Source: Nitrospirota bacterium
GTDB lineage: Bacteria > Nitrospirota > Thermodesulfovibrionia > UBA6902
Direction: 5' to 3'
Assembly: GCA_016207885.1 (NCBI GenBank)
Contig: JACQZE010000005.1
Coordinates: forward strand, 1 to 64,000
Length of the DNA stretch: 64,000 nucleotides
Every line of letters starts with the position of its first letter. Within the stretch, counting starts at the first letter, position 1. The translations under genes and the position numbers were made by a program. The notes beneath the pieces were generated by a model. It did no database searches. It was not told the origin of the DNA and saw nothing but the letters and a program-made list of their open reading frames with translations. Below, one piece after another: positions 26,127 through 34,682 of the stretch.

Positions 26127-27971
26127 ATGAAGCGAATAATTATATTGATACTCATAATGCTTTTTACAGCCGCGCCGGTAATGGCTGCTGATGAAGCGGT
26201 ACTGGCCGGAGAGGTTGTTGTTACTGCGACCAAGATAGAAGAGGCTATCGAAGAGACAACAAGCGATGTTATCGTGATCAAAAGCGAAGAGATAAAGAAG
26301 ATGAATACGCAGTTTGTCTCAGATGTCTTAAAAGGCGTTTCTGAATTAAATGTCGTCCAGAACGGAGGCGCTGGCAAACAGGCGGCAGTCGTTCTCCGGG
26401 GCGGCAACACGGAACATACCCTTGTCATGATAGACGGGGTGAAGGTGAAGAGCACAACCACAGGCACATTTGATTTTTCGGGCCTCAATGTGGATGACAT
26501 AGAGAGGATAGAGATAGTGAAGGGCCCGCAGAGCACTATATACGGGTCAGAGGCGATGGCAGGGGTTATCAACATCATCACAAAGAAGGGGAAAGGCGCG
26601 CCTAAAATAGCAGCTTCCTTTGAGACAGGCGCATATGGAACGACTAAACCCTCAGCAACGCTCTCAGGAGGATATAAGGACCTTCTCAGCTACAGGCTGA
26701 CAGGAACATATTTTAAAACCGAGGGGATATCCGCTGCCAGAAAAGGCATAGAGAAGGACGGGTATAAAAATGCCTCTGTATCCGGAAAGTTCGGCCTCAA
26801 CCTGGCAGACAACGCAGAGATAGAGGTCTCAGGCAAATATTATTATGACCGCTCTGACCTTGATGCCTTTGGCAGCGACGATCTGAATTATGTCCAGCGC
26901 GGAAATCACCACATGATTGCAGGCAAAGGAAAGCTATATCTCTTTGATATATGGGAACAGGTCTTATCCCTCTCAACAGTGGAAGACTCTTTGAGGTACA
27001 GGGATCCTGATACCTCATGGAATAACGCCGATATAATAACCGGCATGAGCACTATTGACTGGCAGAATAATTTTTATATTTCTGAGGCATACACATTTAC
27101 GTTCGGCGCTGAATACCGTGAGGAGGCAGGCGAGAACAAGGGTATATTTGACGAGGCGGTGAATAACAAGGCGCTGTATCTCAACAATAAAGCGAAACTC
27201 TTTAATGATGACCTTGTGATCAATGCAGGTTTGAGGATCGACGACCATGAGACATTCGGCGAAGAGACAACCGGAAGGGTCGGCGCTGTTTACAATATCA
27301 GGCCGGCTTCGCTTACCGTCAAGGCGAGCTACGGCACGGGTTTCAGGGCGCCGACGCTTAATGAGCTCTTTTACAACGACCCGTGGGGCAGCAGCGGGAA
27401 CCTGAACCTTAAGCCTGAAAAGAGCAGTTCATGGGAGATAGGGCTTGAGAAGGAGATCGTCAAGGACAGGGCTTCTGTATCTGTCACCTATTTTGACCAG
27501 AACTACGATGACCTTATTGACTGGGTGGAAACCCCTCCGGGATCCTGGCTCTATTCTCCGCAAAACATATCAAAGGCAGAGGTGCAGGGATTTGAGGCAG
27601 GCGCTTCCGCGAAGGTGACTGGGGATGTAACAGTAAAATCTTCATACACATACCTTGATACCGAGGACAAGGAGACCGGAGAGCGCCTCAGAAGGAGGCC
27701 GAAAGACAAGGCCGGCATAAGCGCGGAATATTCAGGCGGGCCTTTAACGCTCTTTGCGGAATACACATTTGTCGGAAAGGTTTTTGACTCCGCTTCAGTG
27801 GGGCATCTTGGTTCTTACTCGCTTGTCAACCTGAGCGGCGGCTACAGGTTAAGAAAGGATATCAGCTTCTTTGCAAGAGTGGATAACCTCTTTGACGCAG
27901 ATTATCAGACAGCGGGCGGATATAACACGCCGGGGCTTTCCGCCTATGCAGGGGTCAAATTCGAGATGTAG
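26127..27971 (+). CDS. btuB: TonB-dependent cobalamin receptor
   Basis: A 614-residue outer-membrane receptor. A signal peptide (RIIILILIMLFTAAPVMAA) is followed by a TonB box EVVVTATK, the plug domain (VLRGGNTEHTLVMIDGVKVK, VKGPQSTIYGSEAMAGVINI) and a beta-barrel ending in an aromatic-poor EM terminus (GVKFEM). Its position behind a cobalamin riboswitch and beside btuFCD and tonB makes corrinoid the likely substrate. Ribosome site CAGGAG 9 bases upstream. Confidence 0.95.
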   Translation: MKRIIILILIMLFTAAPVMAADEAVLAGEVVVTATKIEEAIEETTSDVIVIKSEEIKKMNTQFVSDVLKGVSELNVVQNGGAGKQAAVVLRGGNTEHTLVMIDGVKVKSTTTGTFDFSGLNVDDIERIEIVKGPQSTIYGSEAMAGVINIITKKGKGAPKIAASFETGAYGTTKPSATLSGGYKDLLSYRLTGTYFKTEGISAARKGIEKDGYKNASVSGKFGLNLADNAEIEVSGKYYYDRSDLDAFGSDDLNYVQRGNHHMIAGKGKLYLFDIWEQVLSLSTVEDSLRYRDPDTSWNNADIITGMSTIDWQNNFYISEAYTFTFGAEYREEAGENKGIFDEAVNNKALYLNNKAKLFNDDLVINAGLRIDDHETFGEETTGRVGAVYNIRPASLTVKASYGTGFRAPTLNELFYNDPWGSSGNLNLKPEKSSSWEIGLEKEIVKDRASVSVTYFDQNYDDLIDWVETPPGSWLYSPQNISKAEVQGFEAGASAKVTGDVTVKSSYTYLDTEDKETGERLRRRPKDKAGISAEYSGGPLTLFAEYTFVGKVFDSASVGHLGSYSLVNLSGGYRLRKDISFFARVDNLFDADYQTAGGYNTPGLSAYAGVKFEM

Positions 27972-27980
27972 TCGCTATGC

Positions 27981-28082
27981 AAGCCCGGAGCAAGTATGGA
28001 GAAAAAACATATTGTGCGATTCCTGATTATAAAAAATCTATCGCATTCAAGATGTTTTTTAGCCATTGCTTGCTCCGGGCTT
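27981..28082. repeat. 102-base foldback element between btuB and tonB
   Basis: The two arms start and end with AAGCCCGGAGCAAG / CTTGCTCCGGGCTT and continue pairing through ATGG, AAAAAACAT, TTG and TGCGAT with few interruptions: about 40 of 44 bases per arm match. The loop is only about 12 bases. No coding sequence. It could be a MITE-like element and would form a very stable RNA hairpin in the btuB-tonB transcript. Confidence 0.85.
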
Positions 28083-28110
28083 ATAAATGATGAATATTAA
28101 AGGATAGAAG

Positions 28111-28842
28111 ATGGCGGGATTGCAAAGGACATTTGTTTATTCATTGCTGCTGCATCTTGCTTTTTCCGCTCTTCTCCTGCTCTCAGTGAGACTTCAGGGG
28201 GAGAGCGGGAAGATGCTGAATGAAAAGGTCTTCTTCATAGACCTTAAGCCTGATGTCGGGAAACCGGCGTCGGTAATTACAAAAGATGTCTCATTAAAGA
28301 AAATAGCGGTAAAGAAGATGCAGAAAGAGCCAGCTTTGATCGTAGAAAAAAAAGAGTATGCTGAAGAAACAATATCGAAAGATGCCGTATCTGACAATAG
28401 AGAAGTTAGCTTTACGGAGTCCCTCTCTATTAATGCCGGAGATGCATCAGGCGCAGCTAATAGCTCTGACATAACATTCCCCAGCGAGAAGATTGAATAT
28501 ACAAATGCTGCGCAAGGCGGAGAAGAAATTATTATAAGCTCCAAAACAGCGGACGATTATAGAGCCGGACTCTCTGAGGCTGATGCGCTTATCCTTATCA
28601 GCTCCGCGATTGAAAGGGCAAAAACCTATCCTGCCATAGCAAGAAGAAGGAGCATCGAAGGAACTGTATATGTCAGCTTCAGGATAGGAGCAAGCGGAGA
28701 GCCGAGAGAGATCGAAGTTCTGAAGAGTTCAGGATATAAGATGCTTGATGAAGCGACCATGAAGGTAATTAAGAAGGCAGCGCCGTATCCTTACATTAAA
28801 AGCCGCATCGAGATACCTGTCACTTACAGGCTGAACGATTAG
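28111..28842 (+). CDS. tonB: TonB-family energy transducer
   Basis: The 243-residue protein has one N-terminal membrane helix (VYSLLLHLAFSALLLLSV), a Lys/Glu/Ser-rich periplasmic linker and a C-terminal TonB domain (residues about 165-243; RRRSIEGTVYVSFRIGASG, SSGYKMLDEATMKVIKKAAP, YRLND). It links the proton motive force to BtuB. No exbB/exbD gene is in the window. The cobU start follows after 6 bases. Confidence 0.88.
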   Translation: MAGLQRTFVYSLLLHLAFSALLLLSVRLQGESGKMLNEKVFFIDLKPDVGKPASVITKDVSLKKIAVKKMQKEPALIVEKKEYAEETISKDAVSDNREVSFTESLSINAGDASGAANSSDITFPSEKIEYTNAAQGGEEIIISSKTADDYRAGLSEADALILISSAIERAKTYPAIARRRSIEGTVYVSFRIGASGEPREIEVLKSSGYKMLDEATMKVIKKAAPYPYIKSRIEIPVTYRLND

Positions 28843-28848
28843 GAAGAT

Positions 28849-29379
28849 ATGAAGAATAAGATAGTCTTTATAACAGGAGGAGCAAGGAGCGGGAAGAGCT
28901 CTTTTGCTTTAAGAGAGGCAGAGAAGATCAAAGGGCGGAAGGCGTATATCGCAACCGCTCAGGCGCTTGACAATGAGATGAAGGAACGCATCAGAAAGCA
29001 CAAGGAAGAGCGCGGCGCTGACTGGGACACTTTTGAAGAGCCGTTCAAAATTCCTGAGATCATTTCCGATGCAGATACTAAGTACAGCGTTGTTATACTT
29101 GATTGTTTGACGCTCTGGCTCTCTAATCTGATCTGCGCCGATATGGATTGCAGCAGGAAGATAGATGACTTGATCGCTGTGTTGGAAGACTCCAGGCAGA
29201 AAACTAATAACTCAAAACTCTTTATCGTCTCAAACGAGGTCGGCATGGGCATCGTGCCTGAGAACGAACTTGCGAGAAGGTTCAGGGATACGGCGGGATT
29301 TTTAAATCAGAAGGCTGCGGAGATCGCAGATGAGGTCTATCTGGTAACTGCAGGAATACCGATAAAGATAAAAGGATGA
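28849..29379 (+). CDS. cobU: Adenosylcobinamide kinase / guanylyltransferase
   Basis: CobU phosphorylates adenosylcobinamide and attaches GMP to prepare the nucleotide loop. The 176-residue protein starts with the P-loop FITGGARSGKSSFALREAE; the guanylyl-acceptor histidine region KHKEERGADWDTFEEP and ILDCLTLWLSNL follow, with VSNEVGMGIVPENELARRFR near the end. Ribosome site AGGAAG. Confidence 0.95.
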   Translation: MKNKIVFITGGARSGKSSFALREAEKIKGRKAYIATAQALDNEMKERIRKHKEERGADWDTFEEPFKIPEIISDADTKYSVVILDCLTLWLSNLICADMDCSRKIDDLIAVLEDSRQKTNNSKLFIVSNEVGMGIVPENELARRFRDTAGFLNQKAAEIADEVYLVTAGIPIKIKG

Positions 29380-29390
29380 AAGAAATATTT

Positions 29391-29448
29391 TAAGTAACGC
29401 CCCCCAACCCCCTCTTAATTTAAGAGGGGGCGAAGGGGGAGTTACTTA
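29391..29448. repeat. Dispersed palindromic repeat between cobU and cobT
   Basis: TAAGTAAC...GTTACTTA ends surround CCCCCTCTTaattTAAGAGGGGG. It belongs to the family at 14962-15042; as an RNA it would form a strong hairpin between two co-transcribed genes. Confidence 0.8.
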
Positions 29449-29495
29449 ATTCAAACAGAGTCATTTCCATATCAATAACAATAAAAGGAGAATAA

Positions 29496-30584
29496 ATGGA
29501 TTTAAAAAATATATGTTCAGGCATAACAAGCGTTAACAGCAAGTTCGCAGAGCAGGCGCAAGAGCGTCTTGACAGCCTCACCAAGCCGCAGGGCAGCCTC
29601 GGAAGGCTTGAGGAGTTTGCAAAGCAGCTTGTCGCCATTACGGAAAACCCGATGCCTTCACTTGATAAGAAGGCGGTCTTCACATTTGCGGGAGACCATG
29701 GTGTTGCTGATGAAGGGGTCTCGGCATTTCCAAAGGCGGTGACGCCCCAGATGGTGCTGAACTTTATCGCAGGCGGCGCAGGCATTAATGTTCTTGCAAG
29801 GCACGCAGGCGCAGATATCGTAGTTGTGGACATGGGAGTTGATTATGATTTCGGCAACCCCTCTGTGTCTCCCCTTATCAAGGGGGGAATTGAGAGGGGG
29901 TCTTTCATATCACGAAAAGTAGTGTCAGGAACAAAGAACATGCGGAAGGGGCCGGCAATGACACGGGACGAAGCCCTGAAGTGTATTAACGTCGGGATCG
30001 AACTGGCAAATGAGTATGCAAAGAAGGGGTATAAGATATTCGGCACGGGCGACATGGGCATCGCCAATACAACGCCTTCAAGCGCGATCGCAGCAGTGCT
30101 CACCAGAAGATCGGTTGAGGAGATTACCGGAAGGGGCACAGGTATAAATGATGATACCTTAAAGCATAAGATTCAGGTCATCAAGGATTCCATCTCATTT
30201 AATATGCCTGACCCTGCTGACCCTGTCAGCGTTCTCGCAAAGGTCGGCGGCGCTGAGATCGGAGGTATTGCTGGACTGATCATCGGTGCAGCGGCAAATA
30301 AAGTTCCTGTAGTCATTGATGGTTTCATTTCAACTGCCGGCGCGCTCATCGCTTATTCCATTGAGCCCAAGACAAGAGACTACATGTTCTCAGCGCATAT
30401 GTCTCAGGAAGTCGGGCACAAAGCGATGCTGGAAAAGATAGGCTTAAGGCCGATCCTTGACCTGGATCTCAGGCTCGGCGAGGGAACAGGCGCGGCGCTT
30501 GCGATGATGATGATAGAAGGCGGGCTTAAAATATATAAAGAGATGGCGACATTTGCCGAAGCCTCTGTCTCGGGAAAAGAATAA
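29496..30584 (+). CDS. cobT: Nicotinate-nucleotide-dimethylbenzimidazole phosphoribosyltransferase
   Basis: CobT activates the lower-ligand base to its alpha-ribotide. The 362-residue protein shows the family start [53 protein letters not shown] and the C-terminal [17 protein letters not shown] with the catalytic glutamate. Residues about 121-136 ([16 protein letters not shown]) are encoded by an in-frame copy of the dispersed repeat at 29857-29901 and replace a loop after VDMGVDYDF. Ribosome site AAAAGGAG. Confidence 0.95.
   Translation: MDLKNICSGITSVNSKFAEQAQERLDSLTKPQGSLGRLEEFAKQLVAITENPMPSLDKKAVFTFAGDHGVADEGVSAFPKAVTPQMVLNFIAGGAGINVLARHAGADIVVVDMGVDYDFGNPSVSPLIKGGIERGSFISRKVVSGTKNMRKGPAMTRDEALKCINVGIELANEYAKKGYKIFGTGDMGIANTTPSSAIAAVLTRRSVEEITGRGTGINDDTLKHKIQVIKDSISFNMPDPADPVSVLAKVGGAEIGGIAGLIIGAAANKVPVVIDGFISTAGALIAYSIEPKTRDYMFSAHMSQEVGHKAMLEKIGLRPILDLDLRLGEGTGAALAMMMIEGGLKIYKEMATFAEASVSGKE
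29857..29901. repeat. Dispersed repeat inserted in frame inside cobT
   Basis: ACCCCTCTG ... CCCCTTatcAAGGGG ... GAGAGGGGGT, 45 bases, i.e. 15 codons. Related by sequence to 29391-29448 and 31483-31528. Confidence 0.75.
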
Positions 30585-30587
30585 TAC

Positions 30588-31373
30588 ATGAAGAAGCTGC
30601 TTCTTGCGTTTCAGTTCCTGACGATCATACCTGTTAAAGATACCGGGATAGTTACGGACAGGGAGGCCGGCGGCTCTGCCGCCTTCTTCCCGCTGGCCGG
30701 CCTTGTGCAGGGAACGCTTCTTGTCTTTGCTGTGGTAACATTGTTAAGGGTCTTTCCTGTCGGGCTGGCCAACCTGCTTCTCCTGCTCCTTCTTGTCATA
30801 ACTAACGGCGCGCTTCATCTTGACGGCCTTGCCGATACATTTGACGCGATAGCATCAAGAGGCGACAGGCAGAAGAAGCTTGCAATAATGAAGGACAGCA
30901 CTATCGGCCCGGCCGGGGTCATTGCGATAGTTTTTAGTCTGATGCTCAAGTATCTCCTGCTCAATGAATCGTATTCAGACGCCGCCCCTGCGGCTTATTA
31001 TTTGATACTGTTCTTATTGCCGATATACTCACGCTGGGCGATGGTGCCTGCGATATTTCACAGTAAATCAGCAAGAGAAGACGGGCTTGGCAAGGCCTTT
31101 ATTGAGAATGTAGGCGTAAAGGAATTATTGACAGCTACCGTTCTGGCGCTGCTCTTTTCATTTCTTTCTGTCTTTGTGATCTTTAATACGCCGGAACTTG
31201 CTCATGTTGTCTTTTCTTTGCCTGCGCTGTATATATTCTCATTGATAACGGCCTGGTTTTGCGGCAGAAGGTTCGGCGGAATGACAGGCGATACATTCGG
31301 CGCGGTATCTGAACTTTCAGAGATATTATTCTTAATGATGGCGGTGATATGCTTACGAAACTTTACCTCATAA
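30588..31373 (+). CDS. cobS: Adenosylcobinamide-GDP ribazoletransferase (cobalamin synthase)
   Basis: A 261-residue integral membrane enzyme joining adenosylcobinamide-GDP and alpha-ribazole (phosphate). Family motifs: FLTIIPV near the N-terminus, FFPLAGLVQG, the metal-binding HLDGLADTFDAIASRGDRQKKLAIMKDSTIG (first 20 residues HLDGLADTFDAIASRGDRQK carry the Asp residues) and FGGMTGDTFGAVSELSEI. It follows cobT after 3 bases and overlaps cobC by 25. Confidence 0.94.
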   Translation: MKKLLLAFQFLTIIPVKDTGIVTDREAGGSAAFFPLAGLVQGTLLVFAVVTLLRVFPVGLANLLLLLLLVITNGALHLDGLADTFDAIASRGDRQKKLAIMKDSTIGPAGVIAIVFSLMLKYLLLNESYSDAAPAAYYLILFLLPIYSRWAMVPAIFHSKSAREDGLGKAFIENVGVKELLTATVLALLFSFLSVFVIFNTPELAHVVFSLPALYIFSLITAWFCGRRFGGMTGDTFGAVSELSEILFLMMAVICLRNFTS

Positions 31374-31996
31374 GGCACGGTGAGACAGAGGGCGCGGAGA
31401 CAAAAAGATACAAGGGGCATATTGATGTTCCGCTGTCTGAGAATGGAATCGAACAGATCAGAAGGCTGGCGGAATATTTAAATAACTCCCCCATCCCCCT
31501 CTTATCTAAGAGTGGGCAAAAGAGGGTTGATGTTGTTTACTGTTCTGACCTTTCACGCGCAGTAAAGAGCGCGGAGATCATCGCAGAACCGTATGGATTG
31601 AAACCTGTTATCATGCCTGAACTGAGAGAGCGGAATTTCGGTTTATGGGAAGGGATGTCTTTTGATGAGATAAGGGAGAAGTGGCCCGATGCCTTTAATG
31701 CGTGGGCAGACAACCCTCTTGAGTTCAGCCCGATGAATGGAGAAAGCACCATCGAATTAAGAGACAGGGCATTGAAGGTTTTTAGCGAGATCATTGGAAA
31801 ACATCAGGGAGAGCATATAGCGATCGTTGCTCATGGCGGGATAAACAGGGTTATACTCTGCCATCTGCTCGGCATTCCGCTTGAGAATATATTCAGGGTC
31901 GAACAGGATTACGGATGTCTGAATATTGTCGAGATGTGGGATTATCCGGTTGTAACATTAATTAATGGAGGATTTAATAATCTGTCATTCCCGTAA
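31349..31996 (+). CDS. cobC: Alpha-ribazole phosphatase, histidine phosphatase family
   Basis: The 215-residue protein has the phosphohistidine motif YLIRHGETEG, SDLSRAVKSAEIIAEPY and the second histidine motif IVAHGGINRVILCHLLG. It removes the phosphate from alpha-ribazole phosphate or cobalamin phosphate. Two repeats touch it: one lies in frame at residues about 46-60 (SPIPLLSKSGQKRVD), and the element at 31982-32062 supplies the last residues and the stop codon. Confidence 0.9.
   Translation: MLTKLYLIRHGETEGAETKRYKGHIDVPLSENGIEQIRRLAEYLNNSPIPLLSKSGQKRVDVVYCSDLSRAVKSAEIIAEPYGLKPVIMPELRERNFGLWEGMSFDEIREKWPDAFNAWADNPLEFSPMNGESTIELRDRALKVFSEIIGKHQGEHIAIVAHGGINRVILCHLLGIPLENIFRVEQDYGCLNIVEMWDYPVVTLINGGFNNLSFP
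31483..31528. repeat. Dispersed repeat inserted in frame inside cobC
   Basis: TAACTCCCCCATCCCCCTCT-tatct-AAGAGTGGG...AGAGGGTT; same family as the repeats in cobT, cobQ and the cobU-cobT spacer. Falls between the LAEYLNN and VVYCSDLSRA segments, a surface-loop position in this fold. Confidence 0.75.
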
Positions 31997-32062
31997 GCGA
32001 AGCGCATCGGGAATCTGGATTCCGGATACCCAAACATAGGGCACAGGCAAGCCGGAATGACA
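31982..32062. repeat. Dispersed inverted repeat overlapping the cobC stop
   Basis: Begins TGTCATTCCCG and ends GCCGGAATGACA, with inner GGGAATCTGGATTCC. Same family as 4079-4147. The cobC stop codon TAA lies 13 bases inside it. Confidence 0.8.
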
Positions 32063-32073
32063 TTTTCATTCCC

Positions 32074-33681
32074 ATGACAAAAAAAACTATGGCTAAGGCA
32101 TTAATGATACAGGGAACAGGTTCCGGCGCGGGCAAGAGCGTCATCGTTGCAGGCCTATGCAGGATATTCAGGGACATGGGCATCAAGGTTGCGCCATTCA
32201 AGGCGCAGAACATGGCGCTGAATTCCTTCATCACTAAAGAGGGTGGTGAGATAGGAAGGGCGCAGGCTTTTCAGGCTGAAGCAGCGGGCATAGAGCCGTG
32301 CAACGATATTAACCCTGTGCTGCTTAAGGCGTCTTCAAACTCAGGGTGCCAGGTCATCTTGAACGGCAAGGTACATGCAAACATGAGGGCAGACGAATAC
32401 TATGGCATTAAGGAAAAGGCATGGGCGTCTGTTACAGCGGCTTACGACAGGCTTGCTGCAGGGTATGACCTTATCGTTATCGAAGGCGCAGGCAGTCCTG
32501 CTGAGATCAACCTTCGGGAAGCAGAGATAGTGAATATGAGCATCGCCCGTTATGCTAATGCGCCCGTAGTCCTTGTCGGAGATATTGATAAAGGCGGGGT
32601 ATTCGCGGCTTTTTACGGTACTGTGGAGTTGCTGAAGGACATGACCTTTGCTAAAGGGCAAAACACACCCCTTACCCCTCTTGATAGAGGGGAGTTATCC
32701 GATGCGGATTTTATCAAGGCGTTTATCGTGAATAAATTCCGGGGCGATATTGAGATCCTCCGGCCGGGGCTGGATATGATAGAGGATAAGACAGGCAAGC
32801 CTGTTATCGGCGTGCTCGATTATCAGGGCGACCTCGGGCTTCATGAAGAAGACGCGATACCGATTGAAAGGATCATTCCGCGTTATATGAAAAATCATCT
32901 CAAACCTTTAAAGATCATTGTGCTGGGATTGCGCTACATATCCAACTTCACGGACTTTGACCCGTTCATGTATGAAGAGGATGTCGAGCTTCAGTACTCT
33001 TTGGATGAAGCTGATATCAGGAGCGCGGATATTATCATCATCCCCGGATCAAAAAATACTGTGAGCGATCTCCTTCTTTTGAGGGAGCACGGCATTGAAG
33101 ATTCTGTAAAGTCAGCTGTTAATAAAGGAAGCCTGCTTGTCGGTATCTGCGGCGGCTATCAGATGTTAGGCAGGAAGATACTTGATCCTTATGGTGTTGA
33201 AAGCGGGTCAAATGAAATTGCCGGTATGGGGCTTCTTGATACTGTTACAACATTTGACAGGACAAAGACGACATGTCAGGTAGAGGGTCAGTATACAGCA
33301 GGGTTCAGGGATTGGGGATCAGGGGTTAGTGAAAAATTAAAAGGCTATGAGATCCATATGGGCAACACAACAGGTGACATCGGGTTGTTTGAATTAAAAA
33401 GATCTGACAACTCTGAGCTTGTTTCCGACGGCTCTGTTAAAGACAATGTATGGGGAACTTATATGCACGGCATCTTTGATAATGACGACTTCCGCACGGC
33501 TTTGCTGAACTCGATCAGGAAGAAAAAAGGGCTGCCGGTTCAGGAGACGGGTTTTAGTTATCACATAAAGAAAGAGCAAGCCATAGACAGATGGGCCGGT
33601 ATCTTGAAGAAGAGCGTTGATGTCTCTTTTATGCTCAGACAGGTTGGGATGGAAGACTGTATGGCGAAAGATAAAGCATGA
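32074..33681 (+). CDS. cobQ: Cobyric acid synthase
   Basis: CobQ/CbiP amidates side chains b, d, e and g of the adenosyl-corrinoid. The 535-residue protein has an ATP-binding dethiobiotin-synthetase-like domain (IQGTGSGAGKSVIVAGL, PFKAQNMALNSF) and a C-terminal glutamine amidotransferase domain (LVGICGGYQMLG with the nucleophile cysteine; MHGIFDND with the histidine). Residues about 196-210 (QNTPLTPLDRGELSDAD) include an in-frame dispersed repeat. It overlaps cbiB by 4 bases. Confidence 0.95.
   Translation: MTKKTMAKALMIQGTGSGAGKSVIVAGLCRIFRDMGIKVAPFKAQNMALNSFITKEGGEIGRAQAFQAEAAGIEPCNDINPVLLKASSNSGCQVILNGKVHANMRADEYYGIKEKAWASVTAAYDRLAAGYDLIVIEGAGSPAEINLREAEIVNMSIARYANAPVVLVGDIDKGGVFAAFYGTVELLKDMTFAKGQNTPLTPLDRGELSDADFIKAFIVNKFRGDIEILRPGLDMIEDKTGKPVIGVLDYQGDLGLHEEDAIPIERIIPRYMKNHLKPLKIIVLGLRYISNFTDFDPFMYEEDVELQYSLDEADIRSADIIIIPGSKNTVSDLLLLREHGIEDSVKSAVNKGSLLVGICGGYQMLGRKILDPYGVESGSNEIAGMGLLDTVTTFDRTKTTCQVEGQYTAGFRDWGSGVSEKLKGYEIHMGNTTGDIGLFELKRSDNSELVSDGSVKDNVWGTYMHGIFDNDDFRTALLNSIRKKKGLPVQETGFSYHIKKEQAIDRWAGILKKSVDVSFMLRQVGMEDCMAKDKA
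32664..32700. repeat. Dispersed repeat inserted in frame inside cobQ
   Basis: ACACCCCTTA-CCCCTCTtgatAGAGGGG-AGTTATCC; a short member of the GC-rich palindrome family. The protein segment is Thr-Pro-Leu rich. Confidence 0.75.
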
Positions 33682-34682
33682 CAGAGGCGATGGTGCTGGC
33701 AGCGGCATATGTATTGGACTTGATAATGGGCGATCCGCAATGGTTCCCGCATCCTGTGAGGATCATCGGATGGGGGATTGAAAAAATGGAAGGGGTGTTA
33801 AGATACAAGGAACATGTCTCAGAGAGAATTGAAAGATTTACAGGAATTCTTCTCGTGATAATAATTGTCTGCCTGACTTACGGTTTCTTCTATTTCTTAA
33901 ATTCATTTCTGCTGAGCCCGAGCCTGTCGAAGCCGATTTCTTATTTCACCTTTATATTTCTTGTATATCTGACATCAACAACTCTCGCTACCAATGACCT
34001 TATTAAATCCGGCAAGGCTGTAATTGCCGCTGTAAGCGCAGGCGACAAAGAAGGCGCGAGGAAGAAGCTCGGCCTGATCGTCGGCAGGGACACAAAAGAG
34101 CTGGATGACAAAGGCATATTGAAAGCAGTTATTGAGACGCTTTCTGAAAATGCATCTGACGGAATAATCGCTCCGATCTTTTACTTTGCTATCGGAGGCC
34201 TGCCACTGGCTATGACATACAAAGCGGTCAACACACTTGATTCAATGGTCGGCTACAGAAATGAGAAGTATAAGAACTTCGGATGGGCATCTGCGAGACT
34301 TGATGACATCGCCAATTTTATCCCCGCGAGGATCACCGGCATGCTGATCGTAGCTGCAGCATTTATTCTGAAGATGTCAGCCGCAACAAGTCGTTTGTCA
34401 TTAAGAACGATGCTCCGCGACGGCAGGAAACATTTAAGCCCGAACAGCGGGATACCGGAGGCCGCAATGGCAGGCGCGCTCGGCATCAGGCTCGGAGGCC
34501 CTTCATTTTATTCAGGCATGCTTGTTGAGAAGCCCTACATAGGCATAGAGGAAAAGCCAGAGGTTAAAGATGATGTGTCTTATCTTAATGCTTCAGAGAA
34601 TGCATTATTAATTGTTAAGATCACATCTCTGCTCGGCTTTGGCATTGCGTTGATACTGCTGTATCTGAGGACTGCTATATGA
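33678..34682 (+). CDS. cbiB: Adenosylcobinamide-phosphate synthase
   Basis: A 334-residue membrane enzyme attaching aminopropanol phosphate to cobyric acid. Family motifs: YVLDLIMGDPQWFPHPVRIIG at the N-terminus (given here as LDLIMGDPQWFPHPVRIIG), GRDTKELDDKGILKAVIETL, ENASDGIIAPIFYFAIGG, and YKAVNTLDSMVGYRNEKYKN. A short stretch SPSLSKP near residue 80 is encoded by GAGCCTGTCGAAG, a sequence common in dispersed repeats. It overlaps cobD by 4 bases. Confidence 0.94.
   Translation: MTEAMVLAAAYVLDLIMGDPQWFPHPVRIIGWGIEKMEGVLRYKEHVSERIERFTGILLVIIIVCLTYGFFYFLNSFLLSPSLSKPISYFTFIFLVYLTSTTLATNDLIKSGKAVIAAVSAGDKEGARKKLGLIVGRDTKELDDKGILKAVIETLSENASDGIIAPIFYFAIGGLPLAMTYKAVNTLDSMVGYRNEKYKNFGWASARLDDIANFIPARITGMLIVAAAFILKMSAATSRLSLRTMLRDGRKHLSPNSGIPEAAMAGALGIRLGGPSFYSGMLVEKPYIGIEEKPEVKDDVSYLNASENALLIVKITSLLGFGIALILLYLRTAI

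Noticed and set aside
25982-26581. Minus-strand frame of 199 codons
   Set aside because: Overlaps the B12 riboswitch and the start of btuB on the other strand; Ser/Thr-rich shadow sequence.
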